Below, in pieces: positions 17,440 to 26,512 of a DNA stretch of 37,096 bases. The stretch lies in NCBI GenBank assembly GCA_028282645.1, contig JANQHM010000268.1, positions 1-37,096 on the forward strand. The letters are read 5' to 3'. The notes below the pieces were generated by a model, which was given only the letters and a program-made list of their open reading frames with translations, ran no database searches and was not told the DNA's origin. Position 1 is the first letter of the stretch, and every line of letters starts with the position of its first letter. Source of the stretch: Candidatus Gastranaerophilales bacterium. GTDB taxonomy: Bacteria; Cyanobacteriota; Vampirovibrionia; Gastranaerophilales; JANQFW01. Position numbers and translations under genes: made by a program.

Positions 17440-17616
17440 TACGATTTTTCCTTTTCTGTTTCCTCTTTACTATATAATTTATATTATTTTTATTCTTTAA
17501 AATTAGTATAAATTTTATTATAGCCAATAATGTTAAAAAAAATACAGTTATAATCCCCTAGCAAAAAGGGACTAGCAAATTTTAAATGCCCTTCACTCAG
17601 TAAGTCTGGCACTTAC

Positions 17617-18120
17617 CTAAACTAACTGAAAATCACCATGTTTTTCAATATGTTTAGCAAGCCCGCCATCGTTTAATATTTTTATCATTACATCCGGTAA
17701 TGGAGTAATTGCAATATCTTCACCTGTTGTCTTGTTTTTAACAACACCTTCGTTTAAAGAAACTTCCAGCTCATCACCTTCGTTTATTTTATCAGTATCG
17801 CATTCGATAACCAATAAACCGATATTAATAGCGTTTCTAAAGAATATTCTTGCGAATGATTTAGCCATTACGCCGTTAACACCTGCCAACTTGATGATTT
17901 GCGGGGCATGCTCTCTTGATGATCCCAGCCCAAAGTTTTTACCAGCCACAACAAAGTCACCTTGCGACATGCCTGATGCAAAATCTTCTCTTGCATCTTC
18001 CAAAACATGTTTTGCAAACTCAGGAAGATTTGTTCTTAGATGAAATAATCTTCCCGGTGCTATATGGTCAGTACTTATCTCGTCTCCAAATTTCCAGGCT
18101 TTGCCTTTTCTTATTTCCAT
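17617..18120 (-). CDS. Aconitase-superfamily small (swivel) subunit, LeuD/HacB-like
   Basis: GDEISTDHIAPGRLFHLRT, GKNFGLGSSREHAPQIIKLAGVNGVMAKSFARIFFRNAINIGL. Confidence 0.9.
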   Translation of the reverse strand: MEIRKGKAWKFGDEISTDHIAPGRLFHLRTNLPEFAKHVLEDAREDFASGMSQGDFVVAGKNFGLGSSREHAPQIIKLAGVNGVMAKSFARIFFRNAINIGLLVIECDTDKINEGDELEVSLNEGVVKNKTTGEDIAITPLPDVMIKILNDGGLAKHIEKHGDFQLV

Positions 18121-18202
18121 TTTCGTCCTCTGTTTCTTTTATACCCACCCACCGTCATTTATAATCCCTTTAATTTTTTTATTTATTTTATAAAATACCC
18201 AA

Positions 18203-18225
18203 AAGGGGGAGGATTAATCCCCCTT
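18203..18225 (-). terminator. Hairpin at the leuC-like stop, between leuC-like and leuD-like genes (possible attenuator)
   Basis: AAGGGGGA-ttaatcc-TCCCCCTT then TTGGG on the minus strand; 8-bp stem. Confidence 0.4.
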
Positions 18226-19528
18226 AGGGTAAATAACTTTCAAACGGATAAATACCCTGTGAGGAAGAATTTAATGAAATTATCTCCCTAGGGTCGGATA
18301 TATGACCTGTTATTGCGCTATAAGCAGCGGTAGCAGGTGAACTTAAGTAAATTTGCCCTTTAGGATTACCCATTCTTCCTTGGAAGTTTCTGTTTTGAGT
18401 AGCCAGGCAAACCTCATCGTCTCCAAGTATGCCTGCATGAACACCGACACATGGACCGCATCCGGGTGCCAGTACTGATGCTCCGGCTTCAACAAATATT
18501 CTTATTAAGCCTTCTTTTATAGCTTGTAAATATATATCTTTAGAAGCAGGTACAACGATTAATCTTACATCGCTGTGTACTTGCTGATTTTCCAGTATTT
18601 GTGCTGCTATTCTCAAGTCCTCAATTCTACCGTTGGTACAGGTACCGATAAATACCTGATCAATCTTAATATCTTTTAATTCATCAACAGTAGCTGTATT
18701 GTCAACAGTATGAGGCATAGATACAGTCGGTTTTATTTGAGATGCATCTATAGTTATAACTCTTTCATAAACAGCATCAGGGTCCGCTGTTATTTCCCTG
18801 AATTTATCACCTCTGCCACGAGAAATAAGATATTCTTTAGTAAGTTGATCAGATTCTATCAGGCCGGCTTTTCCTCCTGCTTCAACAGCCATGTTTGATA
18901 GAGTAAATCTATCAGCCATGGACATATTTTTGATAGTGTCTCCACAGAATTCTAAAGCTTTATAAGTTGCACCGTCTGCACCTATTAGTCCGATTAAATG
19001 TAAAATAAAATCCTTTGCGCCTACTCCAGGTGCAAAGATTCCATTTACTTCAATTTTAAATGTTTCAGGTACTTTTAGCCAAACTTTACCCAACGCAATA
19101 GCAATACCTACATCAGTAGATCCCATTCCTGTTGCAAAAGATCCCAGAGCTCCTGATGTACACGTATGAGAATCAGCACCTACCAATATTTCACCGGGGT
19201 TAACATAATCCTCAATTAATCTTTGATGACATACCCCCTGTCCTGTTTCTGAAAGAATAGAACCTGTTTTTTTAGCAAATTCTCTTAGAATTTTATGAGC
19301 ATTAGAAAGTTCTTTTCTCGGGCTTGGAGATGCATGATCAATAAATAATATTGTTCTTTTAGGATTTGCTGCTTGTTCAAGGCCAATTTTTTGTATTTCT
19401 TGTATTGTTAATGGGCCTGTACCATCTTGTACAGCTGTTACGTCAACATTTGCAACAACAAAATCTCCTGCTTTTACATCTTTATTAGAATGTTCACCTA
19501 TTATTTTTTCTACAATAGTTTTTCCCAT
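18224..19528 (-). CDS. Aconitase-superfamily large subunit, LeuC/HacA-like
   Basis: VGADSHTCTSGALGSFATGMGSTDV, VFIGTCTNGRIEDL, APGCGPCVGVHAG, NRNFQGRMG. Confidence 0.92.
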   Translation of the reverse strand: MGKTIVEKIIGEHSNKDVKAGDFVVANVDVTAVQDGTGPLTIQEIQKIGLEQAANPKRTILFIDHASPSPRKELSNAHKILREFAKKTGSILSETGQGVCHQRLIEDYVNPGEILVGADSHTCTSGALGSFATGMGSTDVGIAIALGKVWLKVPETFKIEVNGIFAPGVGAKDFILHLIGLIGADGATYKALEFCGDTIKNMSMADRFTLSNMAVEAGGKAGLIESDQLTKEYLISRGRGDKFREITADPDAVYERVITIDASQIKPTVSMPHTVDNTATVDELKDIKIDQVFIGTCTNGRIEDLRIAAQILENQQVHSDVRLIVVPASKDIYLQAIKEGLIRIFVEAGASVLAPGCGPCVGVHAGILGDDEVCLATQNRNFQGRMGNPKGQIYLSSPATAAYSAITGHISDPREIISLNSSSQGIYPFESYLP

Positions 19529-19551
19529 TTAAACAATCCTTTTAGGTTAGT

Positions 19552-19663
19552 CTCTCAATTATACTAACTCAAATACTTTTCAGATTATTAAATTGAGTTA
19601 AGTTAGTAGAATAAACTATTCTCTGAAAAAGTAATCTGAAATTTAATTGATGAGTAGTATATT
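19552..19663. repeat. Family 2 element between the synthase and leuC-like genes
   Basis: tctcaattatactaactcaaatacttttcagatt ... gtaatctgaaatttaattgatgagtagtat. Confidence 0.75.
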
Positions 19664-19665
19664 TA

Positions 19666-20985
19666 TTAGCCTGCGGCTTCAGCAGCACATTTTTTCACGT
19701 CTTTGTCAATTCTCTTTTTAAGTTCACCGACAGGTAAATAATATGGAGTAACTGTCATTATTTTGGCAGCAATATCCGGATAATCATAGATAAATCTAAG
19801 TTCATTATCCATTAATGGTTTTTGCGTGTGAACGTTTGCATATCTTACTAATTCTAAGATATTTCTTGCTTCGTCTTCATCGTGGAATTCAAGCTCCAGC
19901 TTTTCGTAAACATCTCTAAATCCTTTGATTCCACCATATTCACCAGTTGTAATCATACGACCTGTTTCTATTATTTCAGGTTCACCACGACCTAGCTCTT
20001 CAAACTCATATAGTTCATAATTTTTTCTGTCTTTTAATGCGCCGTCAGCATGAATTCCTGATTCGTGAGCAAAAGCATTGTCACCTACAGCTACCAGGTT
20101 AACCGGAATTGGCACATCAAAAGCATAAGATGTGTATTTTGCTAATCTCCAAATTACACTTAGGTCAATATTTGGATCTAAAACGTACTTATCCTTAAAT
20201 CCACTTGATTTTAATACACCTAATACAACAGATGCCAAATCTGCGTTACCTGATCTTTCACCCATTCCGTTAATTGCTGTATTAATATAAGCATCCACAC
20301 CTGCATCAATAGCAGCTTGTGCCCCTGCAACAGAATTGCCGGCTGCCATTCCCAGGTCATTATGACAGTGTAATTCAACATCCATTTGTGTTTCTTGTGC
20401 TAATTTATAAATTCTGTTATAGGTTGTTAAAGGATCATCGTATCCTAATGTATCACAGTACCTGATTCTATGTGCACCGGCTTCTTTAGCTGCTTTACCT
20501 AATTTTATCAAATATTCTTCATCGGTTCTGGATGCATCTTCTGCATTAACCCCGATAATTTGGGCACCACAAGTTTGTGCAGCATCAATTGATTCGATTA
20601 CTTGTTTAATAATATCATCTTTGTTTTTTTTCCCGCCAAATTTCCCTTGTATCATTTGATCAGATGTGGAAATTGACAAGTTAACAAATTTTAATCTCGG
20701 AACATTTTGAAAAGCTTGAAAAACATCGCTGGCAAGTGCTCTCATCCATCCGCTTAATTTCGTTTTTGTAATAGCACCTCTATCCACTAGTTCCAGGTTT
20801 GCATTTAAGTAGTTAATTTCGTGTTTTGTATTAGGGAATCCAAATTCTGATTGAGTAATTCCCATTTCATTTAAAAGTACATTAATCATTGTTTTTTGAA
20901 GCTTTGCCAAGCTTAACCTTGATGTTTGCACTCCATCTCTATTCGTAACATCTACTATATATATTATATTCTTCGATTTTTCCAA
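19666..20985 (-). CDS. DRE-TIM metallolyase (homocitrate/2-isopropylmalate synthase family), probable Re-citrate synthase-like
   Basis: VDVTNRDGVQTSRL, SEFGFPNTKHE, GVNAEDASRTD, RYCDTLGYDDP, ELHCHNDLGMAAGNSVAGA, NGMGERSGNADL, HESGIHADGALKD; TTG start after AAAGGAGG. Confidence 0.85.
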   Translation of the reverse strand: MEKSKNIIYIVDVTNRDGVQTSRLSLAKLQKTMINVLLNEMGITQSEFGFPNTKHEINYLNANLELVDRGAITKTKLSGWMRALASDVFQAFQNVPRLKFVNLSISTSDQMIQGKFGGKKNKDDIIKQVIESIDAAQTCGAQIIGVNAEDASRTDEEYLIKLGKAAKEAGAHRIRYCDTLGYDDPLTTYNRIYKLAQETQMDVELHCHNDLGMAAGNSVAGAQAAIDAGVDAYINTAINGMGERSGNADLASVVLGVLKSSGFKDKYVLDPNIDLSVIWRLAKYTSYAFDVPIPVNLVAVGDNAFAHESGIHADGALKDRKNYELYEFEELGRGEPEIIETGRMITTGEYGGIKGFRDVYEKLELEFHDEDEARNILELVRYANVHTQKPLMDNELRFIYDYPDIAAKIMTVTPYYLPVGELKKRIDKDVKKCAAEAAG

Positions 20986-21180
20986 AATTAAACCTCCTTT
21001 AATCCAGACTTAATAATACCTACATTAAATTGCATGGTATACTAACACCATTATTTTATATTTAGCTAAAATAGTAAAGTAAATCAATAGCTCAAAAAAT
21101 TTTTTATAAAAAATTTTTTTAAATATAGTTCTATTTATCTTACAATACAATTGATTGAGCCAAAGTTAAGGAATATTAAC

Positions 21181-22404
21181 ATGCAAAAAACACCCAGAGG
21201 CATGAGGCTTCATATTGGTATTTTGGGAAAACGAAATGCCGGAAAATCAAGTTTATTAAATAAATTAACTAATCAAGATGTTTCAATCGTCTCAGAAACA
21301 GCAGGCACTACCACTGATCCTGTGGAAAAAGCATTGGAACTTTTACCTTTAGGGCCTGTATTATTTGTAGACACTGCCGGCATTGATGATGAAGGTGCTG
21401 TGGGAGAAATGCGTATTCAGAAAACTCTTGGCATTATTGATAGAACTGATCTGGCGATAATTGTCTGTGACTCGGAAGGGTGGGATGATTTTGAATTAAA
21501 ACTTTATAAAATTTTTAAAGAAAGAAATATCCCCGTAATCTGTGTAATAAATAAAATAGATATAAATTCACCAAGTGAATCAGTTATAAATAAAATAAAA
21601 GAACTCGAAGCCGATCCTGTTTGCATTTCTGCGATGACCGGTAAAGGTGTGGACGACTTAAAACAAAAAATAATTAAATCTGCACCGGAAGAATTTATAA
21701 TGCCGCCAGCAATTGTCTCTGATTTGGTTCCTGCTGGTGAATTGGCTTTGCTTGTAGTTCCAATAGACCTGGAAGCACCAAAAGGTAGGCTGATTTTGCC
21801 TCAAGTCCAAACCATAAGAGATCTTCTGGATAATGATTCAATGGTTATGGTCGTAAAGGAAAGAGAACTAAGAGATGCCTTAAACAGGTTAAACAGGCCA
21901 CCTTATTTGGTTGTAACAGATTCTCAGGCTTTCTTGAAAGTATCTGCGGATGTGCCAGGGGATGTTAAGCTAACCTCTTTTTCTATTTTATTTGCACGCT
22001 TAAAAGGTGATTTAAAAGAATTTGTAAAGGGCGCGGCTACGATAGATGATCTTGAATCAGATGACAAGGTTTTAGTTTGTGAATCTTGCACCCATCATGC
22101 TATCGGGGATGACATTGGCAGAGTGAAAATTCCAAGATGGCTGAACCAATACGTAGGAGGCAAGCTGGATTTTGAATTTTATGCCGGGCATGATTTTCCT
22201 GAAGATTTAAAAGAAAAAAATTATAAGCTTATTATTCACTGTGGGGCATGTATGACAAACAGAAGGGAAATCCTGACCAGAATAATGAAAGCAAATGCAG
22301 CAGGCATACCTATTACTAACTACGGATTAACTATTGCTTACTCCTTTGGCATATTTAAAAGGGCTTTAGAGCCGTTTCCTTTTGCGTTGGAGGTGTTAAG
22401 CTAA
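21181..22404 (+). CDS. hydF: [FeFe]-hydrogenase maturation GTPase HydF
   Basis: GKRNAGKSSLLNKLT, DTAGIDDEG; CTHHAIGDDIGR ... HCGACMTNR cluster motif; ATG 21181 after AAGGA. Confidence 0.92.
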   Translation: MQKTPRGMRLHIGILGKRNAGKSSLLNKLTNQDVSIVSETAGTTTDPVEKALELLPLGPVLFVDTAGIDDEGAVGEMRIQKTLGIIDRTDLAIIVCDSEGWDDFELKLYKIFKERNIPVICVINKIDINSPSESVINKIKELEADPVCISAMTGKGVDDLKQKIIKSAPEEFIMPPAIVSDLVPAGELALLVVPIDLEAPKGRLILPQVQTIRDLLDNDSMVMVVKERELRDALNRLNRPPYLVVTDSQAFLKVSADVPGDVKLTSFSILFARLKGDLKEFVKGAATIDDLESDDKVLVCESCTHHAIGDDIGRVKIPRWLNQYVGGKLDFEFYAGHDFPEDLKEKNYKLIIHCGACMTNRREILTRIMKANAAGIPITNYGLTIAYSFGIFKRALEPFPFALEVLS

Positions 22405-22451
22405 TTTTTTTTATTTTTTTTTAATTATTTTAAATAAAGGTTTAAAAATAT

Positions 22452-22543
22452 GATAGTGGTCAATCAAGTACTGATACTTACAAGTAAACTTAAGTTATAT
22501 CAAAAGCTTACAGCGATGACTTAAGAAAGGTGATGACCATCAC
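22452..22543 (-). repeat. Family 1 dispersed repeat, copy D
   Basis: gatagtggtcaatcaagtactgatacttacaagtaaacttaagttatatcaaaagcttacagcgatgacttaagaaaggtgatgaccatcac. Confidence 0.9.
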
Positions 22544-22554
22544 AAAAATATTAT

Positions 22555-23673
22555 TTATAAAGGAAATAAAAACCTATAAATCGCAACAATAAATAAATTT
22601 AAAAGAGATAACGGTAATAAAAATTTCCAACTGAAATTCATTAATTGATCAGTTCTTAGCCTTGGCAAGGTTGCTCTTATCCACATTATCACAAAGATAA
22701 TAAAATAAGTTTTTAGCATAAGCCAGGCTATTTGTTCGATATTTACTAATAAATTTAAAATTATTTTATTAGTAATAAAATTTTTAAAAATTAATAAACA
22801 TAAATAATCATTAAAAGGTGATAAATAGCCACCAAAAAACAATACAGAAATCAAAACACATATTATAAATAAAGCTGCATACTCCGCAAGAAAGAATAAT
22901 GCAAACTTCATGCCGGAATACTCTGTATTGTAGCCGCTGACCAGCTCGCTTTCAGCTTCAGGCAAATCAAAAGGTATCCTGTTTATCTCTGCTAAAGAGC
23001 ATATAAAAAATACAACAAGTCCCAGTGCAGCAGGCCACATATTCCAGCTAAAAATATTCCAGTTTAAAAATATATTATTTACAATACCACCGGATTGCCA
23101 TTGTACAATTGTAGGTAAATTCATTGATTCTGCTAAAACGCATATACCTACGGCAGCAAGTACAAGCGGAATCTCGTAACTAATAGCCTGAGCCACGCCT
23201 CTGATACCGCCTAACAATGAATATTTATTGTTGCTTGCCCAGCCTGACAATACAATTCCAATAGTGGATATTGAGGTAATCGCCAGTATTAAAAATAATC
23301 CTGCAGCAGCATTTATTGCAAGCAGATTTTCGCTGAACGGCACCAGGCCGTAAACGACCATAACCGGTGCAAAAAATACAATAGGCGCAATTGTAAATAA
23401 TATTTTATTTGTATTAGTAGCCATTATATCTTCTTTAAATAGCAGTTTTATTGCATCTGCAAAGGTTTGAAAGAAGCCGTTAGGCCCGACTCTGTTAGGT
23501 CCTTTTCTTACAGTAAATAAAGCAAGTAATTTTCTCTCCAGCAAAACAAGAAAAATAACAACAATAACTAAAGTTGCAGCAATACCAATAAACAGAAACA
23601 TAGGCCAGCTAATTTGAGCAAATACTGTTGGTATACTAAGGTGTTCAAATATTTTTATGTATAACTCGTACAT
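22555..23673 (-). CDS. nuoH: NADH-quinone oxidoreductase subunit H (NdhA-like)
   Basis: LERKLLALFTVRKGPNRVGPNGFFQTFADAIKLLFKED, RIPFDLPEAESELVSGYNTEYSGMKFALFFLAEY. Confidence 0.93.
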   Translation of the reverse strand: MYELYIKIFEHLSIPTVFAQISWPMFLFIGIAATLVIVVIFLVLLERKLLALFTVRKGPNRVGPNGFFQTFADAIKLLFKEDIMATNTNKILFTIAPIVFFAPVMVVYGLVPFSENLLAINAAAGLFLILAITSISTIGIVLSGWASNNKYSLLGGIRGVAQAISYEIPLVLAAVGICVLAESMNLPTIVQWQSGGIVNNIFLNWNIFSWNMWPAALGLVVFFICSLAEINRIPFDLPEAESELVSGYNTEYSGMKFALFFLAEYAALFIICVLISVLFFGGYLSPFNDYLCLLIFKNFITNKIILNLLVNIEQIAWLMLKTYFIIFVIMWIRATLPRLRTDQLMNFSWKFLLPLSLLNLFIVAIYRFLFPL

Positions 23674-23687
23674 GTTTTTGACTCCGA

Positions 23688-24872
23688 TTACCTGTCTACT
23701 TCAGGAAGTACAACGTCAAGGCTGCCAAATATAGCCATAAGATCCGAGTAAAGACTGCCCTTAGCAAGTTCCGGCAATACTTGAACATTAGAAAACGAAG
23801 GAGTTCTCCACCTTACTCTATACGGATTTTTAGTGCCGTCACTTACTACATAACAGCTTGTTATTCCTCTGGGTGCTTCTATCAGTGATGTTGCTTCACC
23901 TTTTGGAGGCTTAAAATTAACAAGGTTTATTTTTTTTTCTGTTAAAAGAGTATCAAATCCGCAATATTTACAATTTTCTTCACTACAACCGCAGTTAGGT
24001 CTTTTTATAAGTAACTTATCAGGCGTGCCTCCAGGTAGTTTTTCAATTGCCTGAAGCACTATATCAATAGACTGCCTCATTTCATCAAGCCTAATCAAAT
24101 ATCTGTCATAGCAGTCCCCGTTTTGCCTTGTGCATACGTCAAAACTAAACTCATTATAAACAGAATACCCGGGTTCTTTTCGCAAGTCTGTTTCAACACC
24201 TGAGGCTCTTAAATTTGGTCCTGTTATTCCGTAATCCAGCGCAACTTTTTTTGTTAAAATGCCTATACCTTTAGTTCTTTCCAAAAATATAGGGTTTTTA
24301 GTTATTATAGCCTCATATTCATTGAATAATACGGGTAGCTCATCGCATAACTTTTTGACTTTATTAAGCCAATTAGGGGGAAAATCCTGCTTAACTCCGC
24401 CAAAAGAATAAAAATTATATAATAATCTTGCACCTGCCAGCTCTTCAAAAAGGCCAAGCAGTTTTTCTCTGTCTCTAAATGTATAAAACAATGGAGATGT
24501 AGCACCAAGGTCCAGTAAAAATGTCCCCAACCAAAGCAAGTGAGAGCTTATTCTGTTAAGCTCCATTGTTATAACTCGAATATACTCGGCTCGTCTTGGT
24601 ACTTTAATTTTTGCTATTGATTCCACTGCATAACAAAACGAAGCAAGATTAAAGAAGCTCGATAAATAATCCACCCTGTCAACCATCGTTAGATACTGAT
24701 AATAAGTTCTTGATTCAGCGAGCTTTTCGATTCCACGATGTAAATACCCGATGACAGGCTCTAAATTTTTTATTACTTCGCCTTCCAGCTCAATAATAAG
24801 CCTTAATACTCCGTGAGTACCGGGATGCTGAGGGCCGACGTTTATTTTCATTTGTTTTGCTAGAGTTTGCAT
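23688..24872 (-). CDS. nuoD: NADH-quinone oxidoreductase subunit D (NdhH-like) with an unusual Cys-rich insertion
   Basis: NVGPQHPGTHGVLRL, GYLHRGIEKLAE, VDYLSSFFN, TGPNLRASGVETDLRK; cluster at 23961-23993. Confidence 0.93.
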   Translation of the reverse strand: MQTLAKQMKINVGPQHPGTHGVLRLIIELEGEVIKNLEPVIGYLHRGIEKLAESRTYYQYLTMVDRVDYLSSFFNLASFCYAVESIAKIKVPRRAEYIRVITMELNRISSHLLWLGTFLLDLGATSPLFYTFRDREKLLGLFEELAGARLLYNFYSFGGVKQDFPPNWLNKVKKLCDELPVLFNEYEAIITKNPIFLERTKGIGILTKKVALDYGITGPNLRASGVETDLRKEPGYSVYNEFSFDVCTRQNGDCYDRYLIRLDEMRQSIDIVLQAIEKLPGGTPDKLLIKRPNCGCSEENCKYCGFDTLLTEKKINLVNFKPPKGEATSLIEAPRGITSCYVVSDGTKNPYRVRWRTPSFSNVQVLPELAKGSLYSDLMAIFGSLDVVLPEVDR

Positions 24873-24883
24873 CTATCCACCTC

Positions 24884-25369
24884 TTACCGTTGATTCCAGA
24901 TTAAACGCTCATCGTCTTGAACATAGTCTTTTCTTAGAGGGTGTCCCTGCCAATTGTCTGTAAGTAAAATTCTTTTTAAGTTAGGATGGTTTTTAAATTT
25001 TATCCCCATAAGGTCATAATTTTCTCTTTCGTGCCAGTTTGCAGCGGAATAAATACCTGCAATGCTTTCTATTGTAGGATTTTCCTTTGACAAGCTTGCT
25101 TTAATAATTATTTGATTTTTAAAAACCGAGTCAAGCAAGTGATAAGAAACCTCAAAATGCTCTGGAAAGTCTACACTGCTTACGGACAATAAAATATCAA
25201 ACTTAACATCGCTTTCTCTCTTGAAAAATTCAATAATGTTACGAATATGATTCGCGTTAACAATTATAATTGAGGTTTCATTAGTATCAGATTTTTGCCA
25301 TTCACAATTTATATTTAAGTTTTTAAGCTTTTTAAGAGTTTGATATTTTATTACGCTTATTTTTTCCAT
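24884..25369 (-). CDS. nuoC: NADH-quinone oxidoreductase subunit C (NdhJ-like)
   Basis: SIAGIYSAANWHERENYDLMGIKFKNHPNLKRILLTDNWQGHPLRKDY. Confidence 0.92.
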   Translation of the reverse strand: MEKISVIKYQTLKKLKNLNINCEWQKSDTNETSIIIVNANHIRNIIEFFKRESDVKFDILLSVSSVDFPEHFEVSYHLLDSVFKNQIIIKASLSKENPTIESIAGIYSAANWHERENYDLMGIKFKNHPNLKRILLTDNWQGHPLRKDYVQDDERLIWNQR

Positions 25370-25374
25370 ACTTG

Positions 25375-25971
25375 CTATACGCTCACTTCTTCTTTATAAC
25401 TAGCATTCTGTACACCCCAATGATAAATTTTCATACCCGCTAAGGGTAAAGCCAGCTCTGAGTCTTCACTATATTTTACTTTAGGCTTATGAGCTTCCAG
25501 ATATTGCTTGCGCTCCAGCAGTGATTCTGTTTTTATTTTCTTTTGTAATTTTATGATAGCATCTAAAAGAGCTTCCGGTCTTGGCGGACATCCTGGCAAG
25601 TATACATCAACAGGTATTAATCTGTCTACACCCCTTACTACAGAGTACGAATCATTTTCAAACATGCCGCCGGTAACAGTGCAAGCACCCATTGCAAGCA
25701 CGTATTTAGGCTCAGGCATTTGTTCGTATAGCTGCACTACTGCGGGTGCCATTTTATGAGTTATTGTACCTGCTGTTATCATTAAATCAGCTTGTCTTGG
25801 CGTAGCTCTGAATACTTCTGAGCCAAATCGTGCAATATCAAAATTTGAGGCACTGGTTGACATCATTTCTATGGCGCAGCAAGATGTTGCAAAGGTCATT
25901 GGCCATACTGAATTTGACCTTGCCCAATTATATACAAAATCTACTGCTGTAAGAATTATTTTTATGTTCAT
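25375..25971 (-). CDS. nuoB: NADH-quinone oxidoreductase subunit B (NdhK-like)
   Basis: [61 protein letters not shown]. Confidence 0.95.
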   Translation of the reverse strand: MNIKIILTAVDFVYNWARSNSVWPMTFATSCCAIEMMSTSASNFDIARFGSEVFRATPRQADLMITAGTITHKMAPAVVQLYEQMPEPKYVLAMGACTVTGGMFENDSYSVVRGVDRLIPVDVYLPGCPPRPEALLDAIIKLQKKIKTESLLERKQYLEAHKPKVKYSEDSELALPLAGMKIYHWGVQNASYKEEVSV

Positions 25972-26017
25972 ATAGCCATATACCCTTGGTTTACCTAGTC
26001 AACACACCTAATTTTAT

Positions 26018-26380
26018 TTACTTCCACTTTAAAAAATTTTTTTTCCATATATAAACTAAGCCTAAAACCAGTATTAAAATAAAAATAATAGCCTCCACCA
26101 GTGCAAACAAGCCTAATTTATTATAGGTTACAGCCCATGGAAAAAGAAAAATAGCTTCAATATCAAATATTATAAACATTAAAGCATACATATAATATTT
26201 GATATCAAATTGAAGTCTTGAGTCCCCAAATGTTTTCATTCCGCATTCGTAGGTGGAATTTTTATTTTTGCCTGGTGCTTTTGGGTGTACAACCCACGAT
26301 GTTATAATTGCAGCTGTTGCAAAAGCCAGAGAAAACAATATAAATGCAAATAAAATTCCGTATCCTTGAATATAAAGCAT
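26018..26380 (-). CDS. nuoA: NADH-quinone oxidoreductase subunit A (NdhC-like)
   Basis: YECGMKTFGDSRLQFDIKYYMYALMFIIFDIEAIFLFPWAV. Confidence 0.93.
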   Translation of the reverse strand: MLYIQGYGILFAFILFSLAFATAAIITSWVVHPKAPGKNKNSTYECGMKTFGDSRLQFDIKYYMYALMFIIFDIEAIFLFPWAVTYNKLGLFALVEAIIFILILVLGLVYIWKKNFLKWK

Positions 26381-26512
26381 TTTATATAGCTACCCCCTCT
26401 TCATATTTTGAAGTTTTATTTTTTCTTTAAAATTACTTAATAAAATTTTAGCTTATATGACTTTAAATGTATAATTCTTAACATTTCTATACGTAAAATT
26501 TTTGTCAATCCT

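Noticed and set aside
17440-17616. Possible riboswitch or leader between the IDH-like and leuD-like genes
   Set aside because: Only a weak hairpin (tcccctagcaaaaaggga); no recognised riboswitch core.
15649-18898. ORFs 15649-15903, 16288-16500, 16580-16795, 17084-17332, 17732-18043, 17916-18164, 18064-18291, 18710-18898
   Set aside because: All antisense to, or largely overlapping, conserved minus-strand genes; composition consistent with reverse-complement reading.
21094-21121. AAAAAATTTTTTATAAAAAATTTTTTT palindromic tract upstream of hydF
   Set aside because: Likely AT-rich promoter or curved DNA; similar tracts occur elsewhere in the window, not specific enough.
24305-25759. ORFs 24305-24508 and 25508-25759
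   Set aside because: Overlap nuoD and nuoB in other frames or strands.
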